Origin: Bacteroidota bacterium | GTDB taxonomy: Bacteria > Bacteroidota > Bacteroidia > NS11-12g > UBA9320 | NCBI GenBank assembly: GCA_016124755.1 | Contig: WGNA01000018.1 | Coordinates: forward strand, 1 to 64,000 | Length of the DNA: 64,000 nt | Direction: 5' to 3' | Shown: positions 33,427 through 42,443 of the stretch, in pieces | Layout: each line of letters opens with the position of its first letter | How positions within the stretch are numbered: position 1 is the first letter of the stretch | Translations under genes and position numbers: made by a program | Notes under the pieces: model-generated | What the model saw: the letters and a program-made list of their open reading frames with translations, nothing else | Databases searched by the model: none | What the model was told of the DNA's origin: nothing

Positions 33427-35625
33427 ATGCAAAAAGAACAATTTAGTTACGACAACACCATCGTCCGGAACTTCGCCATTGCCACCATGGTTTGGGGAAT
33501 AGTCGGGATGTTGGTTGGGGTAATCATTGCAACCCAGCTGTTTGAGCCCGCAATGAACCTGAATCTCAGGTATGTCACCTTTGGGCGAATCAGACCTCTT
33601 CACACGAACGCGGTAATCTTCGCATTCGTTGGCAACGCGATCTTTACGGGTGTTTACTACTCGCTTCAACGTCTGCTTAAAGCACGGATGTTCAGCGATG
33701 TTTTGAGTAAAATCCACTTCTGGGGATGGCAGCTTATTATCGTTTCCGCTGCACTCACACTGCCCATGGGATTCACTTCCTCAAAAGAGTATGCTGAGCT
33801 CGAATGGCCTATCGACATTGCCATCACCATCATCTGGGTGGTGTTCGGTTGGAACATGATCGGAACCATAGTGAAACGCCGCGAACGTCACATGTACGTT
33901 GCCATTTGGTTCTATCTTGCAACCTTTCTTACGGTTGCTCTTCTTCACGTCGTAAACTCTTTTGAATTACCGGTTACTTTCATGAAAAGTTATAGCTGGT
34001 ATGCGGGTGTTCAGGATGCTTTGGTGCAATGGTGGTATGGCCACAATGCGGTTGCATTCTTCCTCACCACGCCGTACCTCGGACTGATGTATTACTTTAT
34101 GCCAAAGCTGGCTGAAAGACCGATCTACTCATACAAACTTTCCATTCTCCACTTCTGGTCACTGATTTTCATTTATATATGGGCAGGTCCGCACCACTTG
34201 TTGTATTCTTCTCTTCCCGACTGGGCGCAGACGCTCGGGGTTGCCTTCTCGGTGATGCTTATCGCTCCGAGTTGGGGAGGTATGCTTAACGGACTTCTCA
34301 CACTCCGCGGAGCCTGGGATAAAGTTCGGGACGATGCGAGATTAAAATTCATGGTTGTGGGTATTACCGCTTATGGTATGGCCACTTTCGAAGGTCCGAT
34401 GTTGTCGCTGAAAAACGTGAACGCCATCGCACACTTCACAGATTGGATCGTTAGCCACGTTCACGTTGGTGCTTTGGGTTGGAACGGCTTCCTCACATTC
34501 GGAATGCTCTACTACATTATTCCTAAAATCTACAACACAAAACTGTTCTCAACCAAACTCGTTTCAACCCACTTCTGGATTGGTACAATGGGAATAATTT
34601 TCTATGCGGTTCCGATGTATATCTCCGGATTTACTCAGGGTGTGATGTGGAAGCAATTCACCGCCGATGGAATGCTAAAATATCCCAACTTCCTCGAAAC
34701 CACCCTTCAGATTTTACCGATGCACATGCTCCGGGCTTTCGGAGGATTACTCTATTTAACCGGTGTAATCATCATGGTGGTGAATCTGGCTAAAACCATG
34801 AGACAGGGAAGTTTAGTGAGAAATGAAGAAGCCGAAGCTTACGCATTAACCAAAGAAGAAAATGCGCCGGGTGCAACTTACTGGCACCGCTGGATTGAAA
34901 GACGTCCAACTCAGTTTATCATCATGGCGTTTATTATGGTTGCAATCGGAGGAGCGGTAGAATTTCTGCCAACCTTCCTGATAAAATCCAACATTAAAAC
35001 CATTGAGAGCGTAACACCTTATACGCCGCTCGAACTGGCCGGTCGTGATATTTATATCCGGGAAGGTTGTAATAACTGTCACAGCCAGTTGGTGCGTCCG
35101 TTTCGTTCCGAAACGGTTCGATACGGCGACTATGCAAAGGCCGGCGAAAACGTTTACGATCACCCGTTTTTGTGGGGTTCAAAACGAACCGGTCCGGATT
35201 TATCGAGATCTGGTGACGAAACCGGTGTGTTCCGAAAAGGGGCTGAGTGGCACTTCAAACACATGTGGGATCCGCGTTCCACTTCTCCGGGTTCCATTAT
35301 GCCACGCTATATGTGGTTATACGAAGACAACATCGACGTGGCTGCACTTCCGGCTAAAATTTCGGCCATGAGAACTTTAAATGTTCCCTATGAAGAAGGC
35401 AAGGAAGACAAGGTTGAAGCGGAAGTTAGTGAACAGGCGGAGGCAATCTGGAAACAACTTCAGACTTCCGAAAAAGGCATCGAACAACAGATGCTGGCTG
35501 AAAAAGGAATCGCGGTTGATCAGAATAAAGAGATCATCGCACTAATTGCCTATCTGCACAAACTGGGTCGAGATATACATCCGAAGGAAAATTCAGACAA
35601 TCAAACCGCACTCAATAATAAATAG
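33427..35625 (+). CDS. ccoNO: Fused cbb3-type cytochrome c oxidase subunits I and II
   Basis: Catalytic subunit of the high-affinity terminal oxidase, reducing oxygen to water and pumping protons. The 732-residue protein joins CcoN and CcoO, as is usual in Bacteroidota. The CcoN part has about 12 helices with heme and CuB ligands in RPLHTNAVIFAFVGNA, WWYGHNAVAFFL, GPHHLLYSSLPDW and SHVHVGALGWNGF. The CcoO part begins near residue 510 with a membrane anchor, then the c-type heme site CNNCH (548-552) and SQLVRPFRSETVRYGDY. Met in PGSIMPRYMWL is the likely axial ligand. It is in operon with ccoS and ccoQ. Confidence 0.97.
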   Translation: MQKEQFSYDNTIVRNFAIATMVWGIVGMLVGVIIATQLFEPAMNLNLRYVTFGRIRPLHTNAVIFAFVGNAIFTGVYYSLQRLLKARMFSDVLSKIHFWGWQLIIVSAALTLPMGFTSSKEYAELEWPIDIAITIIWVVFGWNMIGTIVKRRERHMYVAIWFYLATFLTVALLHVVNSFELPVTFMKSYSWYAGVQDALVQWWYGHNAVAFFLTTPYLGLMYYFMPKLAERPIYSYKLSILHFWSLIFIYIWAGPHHLLYSSLPDWAQTLGVAFSVMLIAPSWGGMLNGLLTLRGAWDKVRDDARLKFMVVGITAYGMATFEGPMLSLKNVNAIAHFTDWIVSHVHVGALGWNGFLTFGMLYYIIPKIYNTKLFSTKLVSTHFWIGTMGIIFYAVPMYISGFTQGVMWKQFTADGMLKYPNFLETTLQILPMHMLRAFGGLLYLTGVIIMVVNLAKTMRQGSLVRNEEAEAYALTKEENAPGATYWHRWIERRPTQFIIMAFIMVAIGGAVEFLPTFLIKSNIKTIESVTPYTPLELAGRDIYIREGCNNCHSQLVRPFRSETVRYGDYAKAGENVYDHPFLWGSKRTGPDLSRSGDETGVFRKGAEWHFKHMWDPRSTSPGSIMPRYMWLYEDNIDVAALPAKISAMRTLNVPYEEGKEDKVEAEVSEQAEAIWKQLQTSEKGIEQQMLAEKGIAVDQNKEIIALIAYLHKLGRDIHPKENSDNQTALNNK

Positions 35626-35627
35626 TC

Positions 35628-35804
35628 ATGTCAGAATTAATTGGATATGTAAACGGTGCTGATGTATTGCTGATCATCTCTCTGGTGATTTTCATGATCG
35701 TCTTTGTAGTGGCTGCTATTTATATGATAACCATTAGCAAAGACACCTGCGACCGATTGTCACATTTACCACTTACCGAAAATGAAAACAATGGAAAAGA
35801 ATAA
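35628..35804 (+). CDS. ccoQ: cbb3 oxidase subunit CcoQ
   Basis: A 58-residue protein with one membrane helix (ADVLLIISLVIFMIVFVVAAIYMITI) and a charged tail (CDRLSHLPLTENENNGKE). Size, topology and position between ccoNO and ccoP identify it as the CcoQ-type stabilising subunit. It starts two bases after the ccoNO stop. Its last 23 bp overlap the start of ccoP if the first ATG of ccoP is used. Confidence 0.85.
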   Translation: MSELIGYVNGADVLLIISLVIFMIVFVVAAIYMITISKDTCDRLSHLPLTENENNGKE

Positions 35805-36708
35805 GAATCTGAAAATATGGGGGACGCTGTTTTTATTACTGGCGACTCCTCTGGTGTTTGGGCAGGACGCACCTGCTGCAGCCGAATCATCATCCTTCCA
35901 GATTACATTGGCAACGCTGCTTTATGTTTTTGGAAGCATTCTTTTAGTAATTGCAATCGCCATCTGGAGAATTGCTGTTCACCTCAAGAAATACATTCGT
36001 CAGGAATTTAAAACGGAAGAGGAAGAAGACCGTACATTCTGGGAAAAGATATTCCAGCTTAAATCCACTTCAACCGACCGTGATACCATTATTGACCATC
36101 CACACGATGGAATTTATGAATTAGATAATCCTGCTCCTCCATGGTTTATGTGGATGTTTTACCTCACGATCATTTTTGCAGTTGTTTATTTCATACGGTT
36201 TAATTTTACGGATTGGGGTTATACGCAAGCCGAAGAATATATCGAAGAAGTTAAACTCGCAGAAACCGAACAGGCCGCAAATCTGGAAAAAGCCGGAAAT
36301 GCCATTGATGAAAATTCTGTTGAGTTTTTAACCGACGAAGCAACCATTGCAAAAGGTAAAGCCATTTTCGACGGAAATTGCCAGGTGTGCCACGGACAAT
36401 ACGGACAGGGTGCGGTTGGGCCGAACTTTACCGATGCATATTATCTTCATGGTGGTAGCATAAAAGATATTTTCAAAACCATTAAATACGGTGTGGTTGA
36501 AAAAGGTATGCAGGCCTGGGCTCAGCAATTAAGTCCGGTTGCCATGCAACAGGTTGCCAGCTATGTTAAAAGTCTGAAAGGCACAAAACCTCCGGTTGAA
36601 GGGAAAGAACCACAGGGAACACTTTACGATGAAAGTGCAGAAGGTGCCGCAGCAGAAGTTACAAACGACAGCAACATTGTAGCAACCGATACCACAGAGG
36701 TTAAATAA
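35782..36708 (+). CDS. ccoP: cbb3 oxidase subunit III, mono-heme c-type
   Basis: A membrane-anchored cytochrome c that passes electrons to CcoO. The 308-residue protein starts at ATG 35782 or 35791. The N-terminal hydrophobic region (LFLLLATPLVFGQ, then TLLYVFGSILLVIAIAIW) is followed by a second anchor (PPWFMWMFYLTIIFAVVYFI) and the conserved DGIYELDNPAPPWF. One heme c site, CQVCH (200-204), is present. Proteobacterial CcoP carries two, so this is the short mono-heme form seen in Bacteroidota. The C-terminal tail is acidic and low-complexity. Confidence 0.93.
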   Translation: MKTMEKNKNLKIWGTLFLLLATPLVFGQDAPAAAESSSFQITLATLLYVFGSILLVIAIAIWRIAVHLKKYIRQEFKTEEEEDRTFWEKIFQLKSTSTDRDTIIDHPHDGIYELDNPAPPWFMWMFYLTIIFAVVYFIRFNFTDWGYTQAEEYIEEVKLAETEQAANLEKAGNAIDENSVEFLTDEATIAKGKAIFDGNCQVCHGQYGQGAVGPNFTDAYYLHGGSIKDIFKTIKYGVVEKGMQAWAQQLSPVAMQQVASYVKSLKGTKPPVEGKEPQGTLYDESAEGAAAEVTNDSNIVATDTTEVK

Positions 36709-36722
36709 TTCAAAAACAAAGA

Positions 36723-38126
36723 ATGAGTCAGGCGAAGAATACGGAAAACTATCGGGAACACCTTGGAAATGTGAATGAACAAGGTGGAAGGATCTGGTTG
36801 TTTCCGAAAATTATTAAAGGGCGACTTTATAAAATAAGAACCTATATAAGCTGGTTCTATCTGGCATTCTTTTTTGCCGGTCCTTTTATTAAAATAAAGG
36901 GAAATCCGTTTCTCCTGCTCAATGTTTTTGAACGACAATTTATAATTTTTGGACAGCCATTCTGGCCGCAGGATTTTCATTTTCTTGTTTTACTGCTCAT
37001 TACTTCGATCGTATTTATTGTATTATTTACAGTGATTTACGGCCGGGTGTTCTGCGGCTGGGTATGTCCGCAAACGATCTTTTTGGAAATGGTTTTCCGA
37101 AAGATCGAAAACTGGATTGAAGGAAATTCGAATCAGCAGCGCAAACTGAAGGAGATGCCGTGGAATCGTGAAAAGATTATTAAAAGAGGTTTAAAGTTTA
37201 TAGCCTTCTACGGTATTTCCTTCCTTATTGCGAATACGTTTCTCGCCTATATGATCGGGTGGGAAAATCTTTGGGCAAAAATTACAGGACCTATTGCGGA
37301 AAATTATCCGACCCTCATCGGACTGATCATTTTCTCAACTGTATTTTACATCGTATTTGCTAAAGTACGGGAACTGGTTTGCATCATGATTTGTCCCTAC
37401 GGACGATTGCAGGGTGTAATGCTCGATCCCAATTCAATGGTTGTGGCGTATGATGAAGTTCGCGGCGAACCCAGAGGAAAAATCCGCAAAAATGAAGCTC
37501 AGGATCACAAAGGCGATTGTGTTGATTGCGGCTTGTGTGTGGATGTTTGCCCGACCGGAATCGACATCCGGAACGGTACTCAATTGGAATGTGTAAACTG
37601 CACTGCCTGTATCGATGCCTGCGATTCTGTAATGGATAAAATTAACAAACCACGTGGTCTTGTTCGAATTGATTCCATTAATAATATTAAAAATAAAACC
37701 GGATTCCGATTTACTCCGAGAATTATTGCGTATTCGGTTTTTATGGTTTTACTTTTAGGTTTATTCACCACATTATTGGTAACCAGAACCGATATTGAAG
37801 CCCATGTTTTGCGCGCTCCCGGTAAAGTGTATTTCGAAGAATCACCAACCCTCATTAGTAATATTTACAACATTGAAATGGTGAATAAAACTTTTGATGA
37901 TAAAAAGTTTCGAATGGTAGTGAATTACCCGAATGCACAAATGGTAATGGTGGATACAACCGGAGTTTTGCCTGCGAATCAGGAACAGAAAAGGGTCTTC
38001 CTGATTAAAATGGAAAGAAAATTTATTACCTCCAATAAGACGATTATTCCAATTGATTTCTATATTGGTGATGAAAAAATAAAATCAATGGAAACCACCT
38101 TTCTCGCACCGGTTGCAACCAATTAA
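36723..38126 (+). CDS. ccoG: cbb3 oxidase accessory ferredoxin-like protein CcoG
   Basis: A polytopic 4Fe-4S membrane protein (FixG/RdxA type) that reduces copper during cbb3 assembly. The 467-residue protein has GRVFCGWVCPQTIFLEMVFRKIE in the membrane region. Two ferredoxin clusters follow: CVDCGLCVDVCPTGIDIRNG and CVNCTACIDACDSVMDKI. A C-terminal IgG-like periplasmic domain comes after the last helix (MVLLLGLFTTLLV). It starts 14 bp after ccoP and ends two bases before ccoH. Confidence 0.95.
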   Translation: MSQAKNTENYREHLGNVNEQGGRIWLFPKIIKGRLYKIRTYISWFYLAFFFAGPFIKIKGNPFLLLNVFERQFIIFGQPFWPQDFHFLVLLLITSIVFIVLFTVIYGRVFCGWVCPQTIFLEMVFRKIENWIEGNSNQQRKLKEMPWNREKIIKRGLKFIAFYGISFLIANTFLAYMIGWENLWAKITGPIAENYPTLIGLIIFSTVFYIVFAKVRELVCIMICPYGRLQGVMLDPNSMVVAYDEVRGEPRGKIRKNEAQDHKGDCVDCGLCVDVCPTGIDIRNGTQLECVNCTACIDACDSVMDKINKPRGLVRIDSINNIKNKTGFRFTPRIIAYSVFMVLLLGLFTTLLVTRTDIEAHVLRAPGKVYFEESPTLISNIYNIEMVNKTFDDKKFRMVVNYPNAQMVMVDTTGVLPANQEQKRVFLIKMERKFITSNKTIIPIDFYIGDEKIKSMETTFLAPVATN

Positions 38127-38128
38127 TT

Positions 38129-38542
38129 ATGAACTGGGGTAAAGGCATATTTATCGCGATGTCGGTTTTTATCGTCTTTATTGTTACCCTCGGGGTAATG
38201 ATGATGCGAACCAACGACAGCTTGTACGAAACCAATTATTACGAAAAAGGGGAACATTATACTTCTACGATGAATGCCACTGCAGCGGGGCACGATGTTG
38301 AAATCCGCCAGGACGGACATCAGATGGATATCGTTTTACCGAGAACCGGAAAAATCGAAAAAGTTGTCTTCAGGAATATGTCGGATAACCAGCTCGACAG
38401 AATTCTGCGAGGCGGAGATTCAACGTCGGAACACTTTCATTACGATTACGAAAAACTACCTGCCGGACAATGGTATGTTGATGTTTCCGGCACCATGGAT
38501 AAAGATACTTTTTTAAAACAAAACCGGTTTTTCGTGCAATGA
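38129..38542 (+). CDS. ccoH: cbb3 oxidase accessory protein CcoH (FixH family)
   Basis: A 137-residue single-pass membrane protein of the FixH family. The N-terminal helix is IFIAMSVFIVFIVTLGVMMM. The periplasmic beta domain contains the family stretch NYYEKGEHYTSTMNAT and the closing LPAGQWYVDVSGTMD. It takes part in cbb3 maturation together with CcoG and CcoI. Its stop overlaps the next gene by four bases. Confidence 0.9.
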   Translation: MNWGKGIFIAMSVFIVFIVTLGVMMMRTNDSLYETNYYEKGEHYTSTMNATAAGHDVEIRQDGHQMDIVLPRTGKIEKVVFRNMSDNQLDRILRGGDSTSEHFHYDYEKLPAGQWYVDVSGTMDKDTFLKQNRFFVQ

Positions 38543-39246
38543 TCTGGGCTGCGTTATTATTGGGTTTGGGCGGATCGCTTCACTGTGCATCGATGTGCGG
38601 ACCATTGGTTTTTTCCATACAGGGTGTTTACGGAAAAAAATCGGCCGGCTGGGGTTTTATTATGTATCATGGCGGACGAATAATCGCCTATTTATTGCTC
38701 GCTGTTCTTTTTGGTTTTATTGGTTTGCCCGCCCGTTTATTCGGATTTCAACAATACATTTCCATTATTTCGGGATTGCTTTTATTAATTCTGGTTTTTA
38801 AAGATAAAATTTCCATTACCCGAAAATTCTTTGATAAAATATCCGCAGTGCTTTCTAAAAATATGCAGGGGGCCATTCGTTTTAAAGCATCCATGCCGGT
38901 TTTGGGATTTTTAAACGGATTGCTGCCATGCGGTTTGAGTTATGCTGCGGCAGCGATGAGCATCAGTCAGGGAAGTACTACGGATGCAATTATTTTCATG
39001 TCGTTTTTCGGATTGGGAACATTGCCCATGTTTCTGATTGCCAATATCGCAGGAAGCCGTATGAACGGGAGATGGCGTTGGTCGGTAAATCGTTATATGA
39101 AATACGCTTTAACACTCACCGCATTGTTGTTGGTGGTGCGCGGCGCAGGATTGGGCATTCCGTATTTAAGCCCGAAAATGAAAGTGCAGGACAACAAATG
39201 TGAAATGCATTGTTGTCATGATGCTGCGCCCGGTAAAAGGCCGTAA
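38539..39246 (+). CDS. SafE/UreH-type membrane transporter of the cbb3 locus
   Basis: A 235-residue membrane protein of the sulfite exporter TauE/SafE (UreH-like) family. The opening ALLLGLGGSLHCASMCGPLVFSI is diagnostic, with His and two Cys in the first helix that may bind metal. A second conserved motif, LNGLLPCGLSYAAAAMSISQG, lies midway. The tail is Cys/His-rich (CEMHCCHD), consistent with copper binding. Its position as last gene of the cbb3 operon, co-translated with ccoH, suggests copper delivery for the oxidase, as proposed for CcoA-like or related transporters; the metal is inferred. Confidence 0.85.
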   Translation: MIWAALLLGLGGSLHCASMCGPLVFSIQGVYGKKSAGWGFIMYHGGRIIAYLLLAVLFGFIGLPARLFGFQQYISIISGLLLLILVFKDKISITRKFFDKISAVLSKNMQGAIRFKASMPVLGFLNGLLPCGLSYAAAAMSISQGSTTDAIIFMSFFGLGTLPMFLIANIAGSRMNGRWRWSVNRYMKYALTLTALLLVVRGAGLGIPYLSPKMKVQDNKCEMHCCHDAAPGKRP

Positions 39247-39749
39247 TCTCCGGCATAATCGAGATCGACTCCCGATTTTTCTTTCAGATATTGATAGCGC
39301 AACCGGTTGATTTGCCGGATGTGAAGATAGTCGTGAGCGAGCCAGTTCGCCAACATGCGGAAGGCTGTTATTTCTCCGAAGTCGGCATGGTGATATACTT
39401 TTTCCCAGTGCGCATTTTCCAATTCTCTCAGCCAGATTACCGAGTGTCTTCTTTCTTTAATGAAATCCTGGAGAACATGAAGAAAATCCTGTTGCAAATA
39501 ACTGTGTCTTTCAACCCAGGCAGGCGGATCAATTTCGGGCATGGGCAATTCGGGGTATTCGAGAATGTGTTCGGTTCTTGATCGGAAATCCAGCACTTCT
39601 TCATCTTTTAGGTGACAAACAATTTCGAGGAGGCACCATTTTTTTTCCTCCGGTTTCCAGAACACATCCATCGGAGAATCGGGAGCCAATAGGTGTCGGA
39701 AAACACCTTCGTTTAATTCGAGTGCATCAATTATCTGCTCAGCATCCAT
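39216..39749 (-). CDS. DinB-family (YfiT-like) protein
   Basis: A four-helix DinB/YfiT-fold protein, typically a metal-dependent enzyme or thiol transferase of unknown substrate. I choose the ATG at 39749 (MDAEQIIDALELNEGVF, 177 residues); the frame is open for 42 codons more, but that part is not family-like. The three metal-binding His positions fit WCLLEIVCHLKDEE, KERRHSVIWL and LANWLAHDYLHIRQINRLRYQYL. It is convergent with the SafE-like gene, and the two coding regions overlap by 31 bp at their 3' ends. Confidence 0.85.
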   Translation of the reverse strand: MDAEQIIDALELNEGVFRHLLAPDSPMDVFWKPEEKKWCLLEIVCHLKDEEVLDFRSRTEHILEYPELPMPEIDPPAWVERHSYLQQDFLHVLQDFIKERRHSVIWLRELENAHWEKVYHHADFGEITAFRMLANWLAHDYLHIRQINRLRYQYLKEKSGVDLDYAGDYGLLPGAAS

Positions 39750-40110
39750 TGAGTAAAAATACAAAAAGTTGGATAAGTGTGGCCTTCTGATTAGCAGTTT
39801 TGAGGCGTTGGGAGAAAAATATATGGCGTTCGATGGGAATTGTTTCATGATAATTTCTAGAATAGGAGTCTTCATGTTAATTGCATCAGATATTAATTCA
39901 GATTATTCATGTGCGACAGATTGAATCCGTTTTAATAAGGACTGAAAGTAACACGAGGCTCCAATGAGAGGGGTATTAATTGATGAGTTATTCTAATCAG
40001 TCAACGGCACGTGAATATTAAAACGAACTAGGCCACTGAGCGTTAATCTGTAAAAGTAGTAGCCCAGATTAAACCAACTGTATTGGTTAACCATTAAATT
40101 TTTTACTATC
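39750..40110. other. Intergenic region, nothing recognised
   Basis: The first 126 bp are the open upstream extension of the DinB frame. The rest contains only a short palindrome, TGGTTAACCA, near 40085, before the lipoprotein gene at 40111. I see no other feature. Confidence 0.4.
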
Positions 40111-40575
40111 ATGAAAAAGAATGTATTATTTGTATTTGGACTTGTATCCCTTATTGTATTTATCTCCAGTTGTTCAGGGAAGGATGAAATTGGGATAAAA
40201 GATGAGATGAAAGATCCACAAACTCATCTAACACCGACAGTAAATGGTTCCAGTTATTCGCTGGCTTCCGTTACCTGTTATGGAGAGGGATCAGGATGTT
40301 ATGTATTTGATACGATTGTAATTAATCCGGGAAAGATGATAGCAATTGACGATGCGATTTCGGAAGGAAGATCCGCAATTGGAACACTATTTAGTTTGCC
40401 GGAATACGGTTCAATGATAGCGGATATCGATCCAGAAGATGCAGAGCATTTGCAAAGTGGATTGTACAACATGAAAAAATTCTTTGAGGATAATGTACGT
40501 GTTTGTTACTACGTGGGATCAAATGAAAATCTGAATGAATTGAACGCAGAATTTTCGCTTAGTTATTTAAAGTGA
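40111..40575 (+). CDS. Hypothetical lipoprotein
   Basis: A 154-residue exported lipoprotein with signal peptide LFVFGLVSLIVFISSC (lipobox ISSC). The mature part has a few strands and three cysteines (VTCYGEGSGCYVF, VCYYVG) that may form a disulfide. No domain is recognised. A good intrinsic terminator follows the stop codon, so it is a single-gene unit. Confidence 0.7.
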   Translation: MKKNVLFVFGLVSLIVFISSCSGKDEIGIKDEMKDPQTHLTPTVNGSSYSLASVTCYGEGSGCYVFDTIVINPGKMIAIDDAISEGRSAIGTLFSLPEYGSMIADIDPEDAEHLQSGLYNMKKFFEDNVRVCYYVGSNENLNELNAEFSLSYLK

Positions 40576-40582
40576 TTAACCC

Positions 40583-40614
40583 AGTGGGTGAATTTTAATT
40601 CACCCACTTTTTTT
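40583..40614 (+). terminator. Intrinsic terminator
   Basis: A 10-bp stem AGTGGGTGAA / TTCACCCACT with a six-base loop TTTTAA, followed directly by a T-run. It lies seven bases after the stop of the lipoprotein gene at 40111..40575. Confidence 0.85.
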
Positions 40615-40622
40615 GACGGGAA

Positions 40623-41732
40623 ATGGGAAAGTACCTGATTTTAGTATTTGTTCTTTATGTCTCATGCCGGCATAATGCAGGTGTGCAAAAAATGTTGGAT
40701 GTCAAAGATGTTGTTTGCGATAGTTTCTATATAGATTTTAATTCGAAAAACGGATCGGTAATGCTATATTTTAGTAGTGATACTTTGGCTTACACCGTAG
40801 ATCAATTTACAAATGAAATTAATACTTTCAAAAGAAAAGGTAAGGTTTTCATAAGTGCTGGTAAGTTTAAAATACCGGATAATTACAAAATGTGGTTTCA
40901 TAATATATTGGAATTTAAGGAAGGTGTTTTGTCTTTTATTACCAATCGGGAACAATTGGTAGTTTTTGATTTTAATAAAATGAAAACAATGTCTATAGTT
41001 AATTTGAATGAGCAAGGAGACACATTTCGTTTTGTACAGGATTTTGCGGGTTCTCAACCTTTGATATACAGGGATGACAAACTTTGGATCCGAAGGAGTT
41101 ACCGTACTTATCCCCAAAATGTAAATGAATTTAAAATTTATGCGAATTCAAATATGTTCGTTAAATATACATTTGCTGATTCTGGATCAGATAGCGTTGT
41201 GGGGCAGGCGGAATTCGGAAAGTATCCTCCTGATCTGCTTAATTTTCAGGAACCATATCCTCGTTATACTTTTAATATTAAAGAAAAAATAATAGCAATA
41301 GTTTACGAACCAAGAGATTCTATTTACCTGTTAAACATGTTAACTGGGGAGCAAAGGGCGATGTACATACCAAACAATTATTACATACAACCGCGATCAT
41401 TATCTCCAGTTAATTTGGTGACCCCTCATTCGGCGGATGAAATAATTAACCATTATTCTCGAAATTTCCGATATACCGGAATACGATATAATACTGAACA
41501 GAATCATTATTTGCTTACGTTTATGATACCAAGACCAACTTTGCAGGAATGGATAAACAGTCCTATCTTGGGCTTGGTTTTGGATAAAGAATTTAAACCC
41601 ATTTACTATATAAGATTCGAACTAGACACTAAGCCCATGAAGCAAGGAGATTTTGTTAACTATTTGGATAAGGTTGCAATCAGAGCTAAGGAATCAGAAC
41701 ATTATGAAAAATATTACGTGTTGGATTTTTAG
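40623..41732 (+). CDS. Hypothetical lipoprotein, DUF4221/6-bladed-propeller-like
   Basis: A 369-residue exported protein with a short lipoprotein signal (LILVFVLYVSC). The body alternates strands in a propeller-like manner (LEFKEGVLSFITNREQLVVFDFNKMKTMSI, FNIKEKIIAIVYEPRDSIYLLNMLTGEQ, FKPIYYIRFELDTKPM). This recalls DUF4221 or six-bladed propeller lipoproteins of Bacteroidota, but I am not certain. Its 3' end overlaps the next lipoprotein gene by 29 bp, so they form a pair. Confidence 0.6.
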   Translation: MGKYLILVFVLYVSCRHNAGVQKMLDVKDVVCDSFYIDFNSKNGSVMLYFSSDTLAYTVDQFTNEINTFKRKGKVFISAGKFKIPDNYKMWFHNILEFKEGVLSFITNREQLVVFDFNKMKTMSIVNLNEQGDTFRFVQDFAGSQPLIYRDDKLWIRRSYRTYPQNVNEFKIYANSNMFVKYTFADSGSDSVVGQAEFGKYPPDLLNFQEPYPRYTFNIKEKIIAIVYEPRDSIYLLNMLTGEQRAMYIPNNYYIQPRSLSPVNLVTPHSADEIINHYSRNFRYTGIRYNTEQNHYLLTFMIPRPTLQEWINSPILGLVLDKEFKPIYYIRFELDTKPMKQGDFVNYLDKVAIRAKESEHYEKYYVLDF

Positions 41733-42147
41733 TATAATACTGTGGGGTTGTACAGGATTGGGTCAACAAGGTGCAGGCCAGAACCGAACTGAATTTGATG
41801 AGTTTGAGCAATATCTTACAGATCATGGAATTCGATCAGAAAGTGATTCTGTATTTTATGTAATGATTGTCCCTTCAACTTGTCTTAACTGTATTCATTG
41901 GATACACAATAAGTCGTTTAAATCTGTCAATAATTTGATTTTAATCACATCTAACCCATTAGAATATTTTGATAATTTTTCAAATGTATTTGAAGATGAA
42001 GAAAGTGATTTTATCAAGCTTTCATTTTTTCATTATAACCCTATGTTAATCACGGTCGAGGTGTCAAATCAGACGATTACGGCAGAACTAATAGATAGAA
42101 ATGTTTTTTTAAAACTTATGAAGCTTGCAGGGGAAAACGAATATTGA
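41704..42147 (+). CDS. Hypothetical lipoprotein
   Basis: I start at the ATG 41704, which gives signal peptide NITCWIFSIILWGC with a lipobox; the frame is open upstream but less sensible. The mature protein is about 130 residues, with a CxxC-like pair (PSTCLNCIHWIHNKSF) after a strand (DSVFYVMIVP). This placement recalls a thioredoxin-like fold: strand, then Cys-x2-Cys at the start of a helix. It is translationally linked to the propeller-like lipoprotein upstream. Confidence 0.6.
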   Translation: MKNITCWIFSIILWGCTGLGQQGAGQNRTEFDEFEQYLTDHGIRSESDSVFYVMIVPSTCLNCIHWIHNKSFKSVNNLILITSNPLEYFDNFSNVFEDEESDFIKLSFFHYNPMLITVEVSNQTITAELIDRNVFLKLMKLAGENEY

Positions 42148-42443
42148 TTGAAAAAAAGATGAAGCTTTTAAGTGGTTTAGTATATTAGTGCTACTTTATT
42201 TGACAGTATTTTTTCTTCCTGTAAAGTACAAAATGAATTGTGCGCTTAGGCCGCTTTCTTTCCGACTTGATTTTTGCTTACTTTTTTATCAGGAAAAAAG
42301 TGAGAAGAAATGAGATTGAACATCGATCCCCAACTAATTTACAATCTTGGTGTATCCAAACAGATAAGCAATTTAACTTAATGATCCAAATTAGTCTTTT
42401 GCCAAAAAATACTTTTCGTGATGGGTATAGTAGAGCATTAAAA
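42148..42443. other. Intergenic region with inverted copy 2 of the terminal repeat
   Basis: 42254..42348 is the inverted match of bases 1..97. Before it, a plus frame at 42163..42240 encodes a hydrophobic helix (WFSILVLLYLTVFFLPVKYK) but has no start codon after the preceding TGA. It looks like a fragment of a membrane protein truncated by the repeat. Confidence 0.7.
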
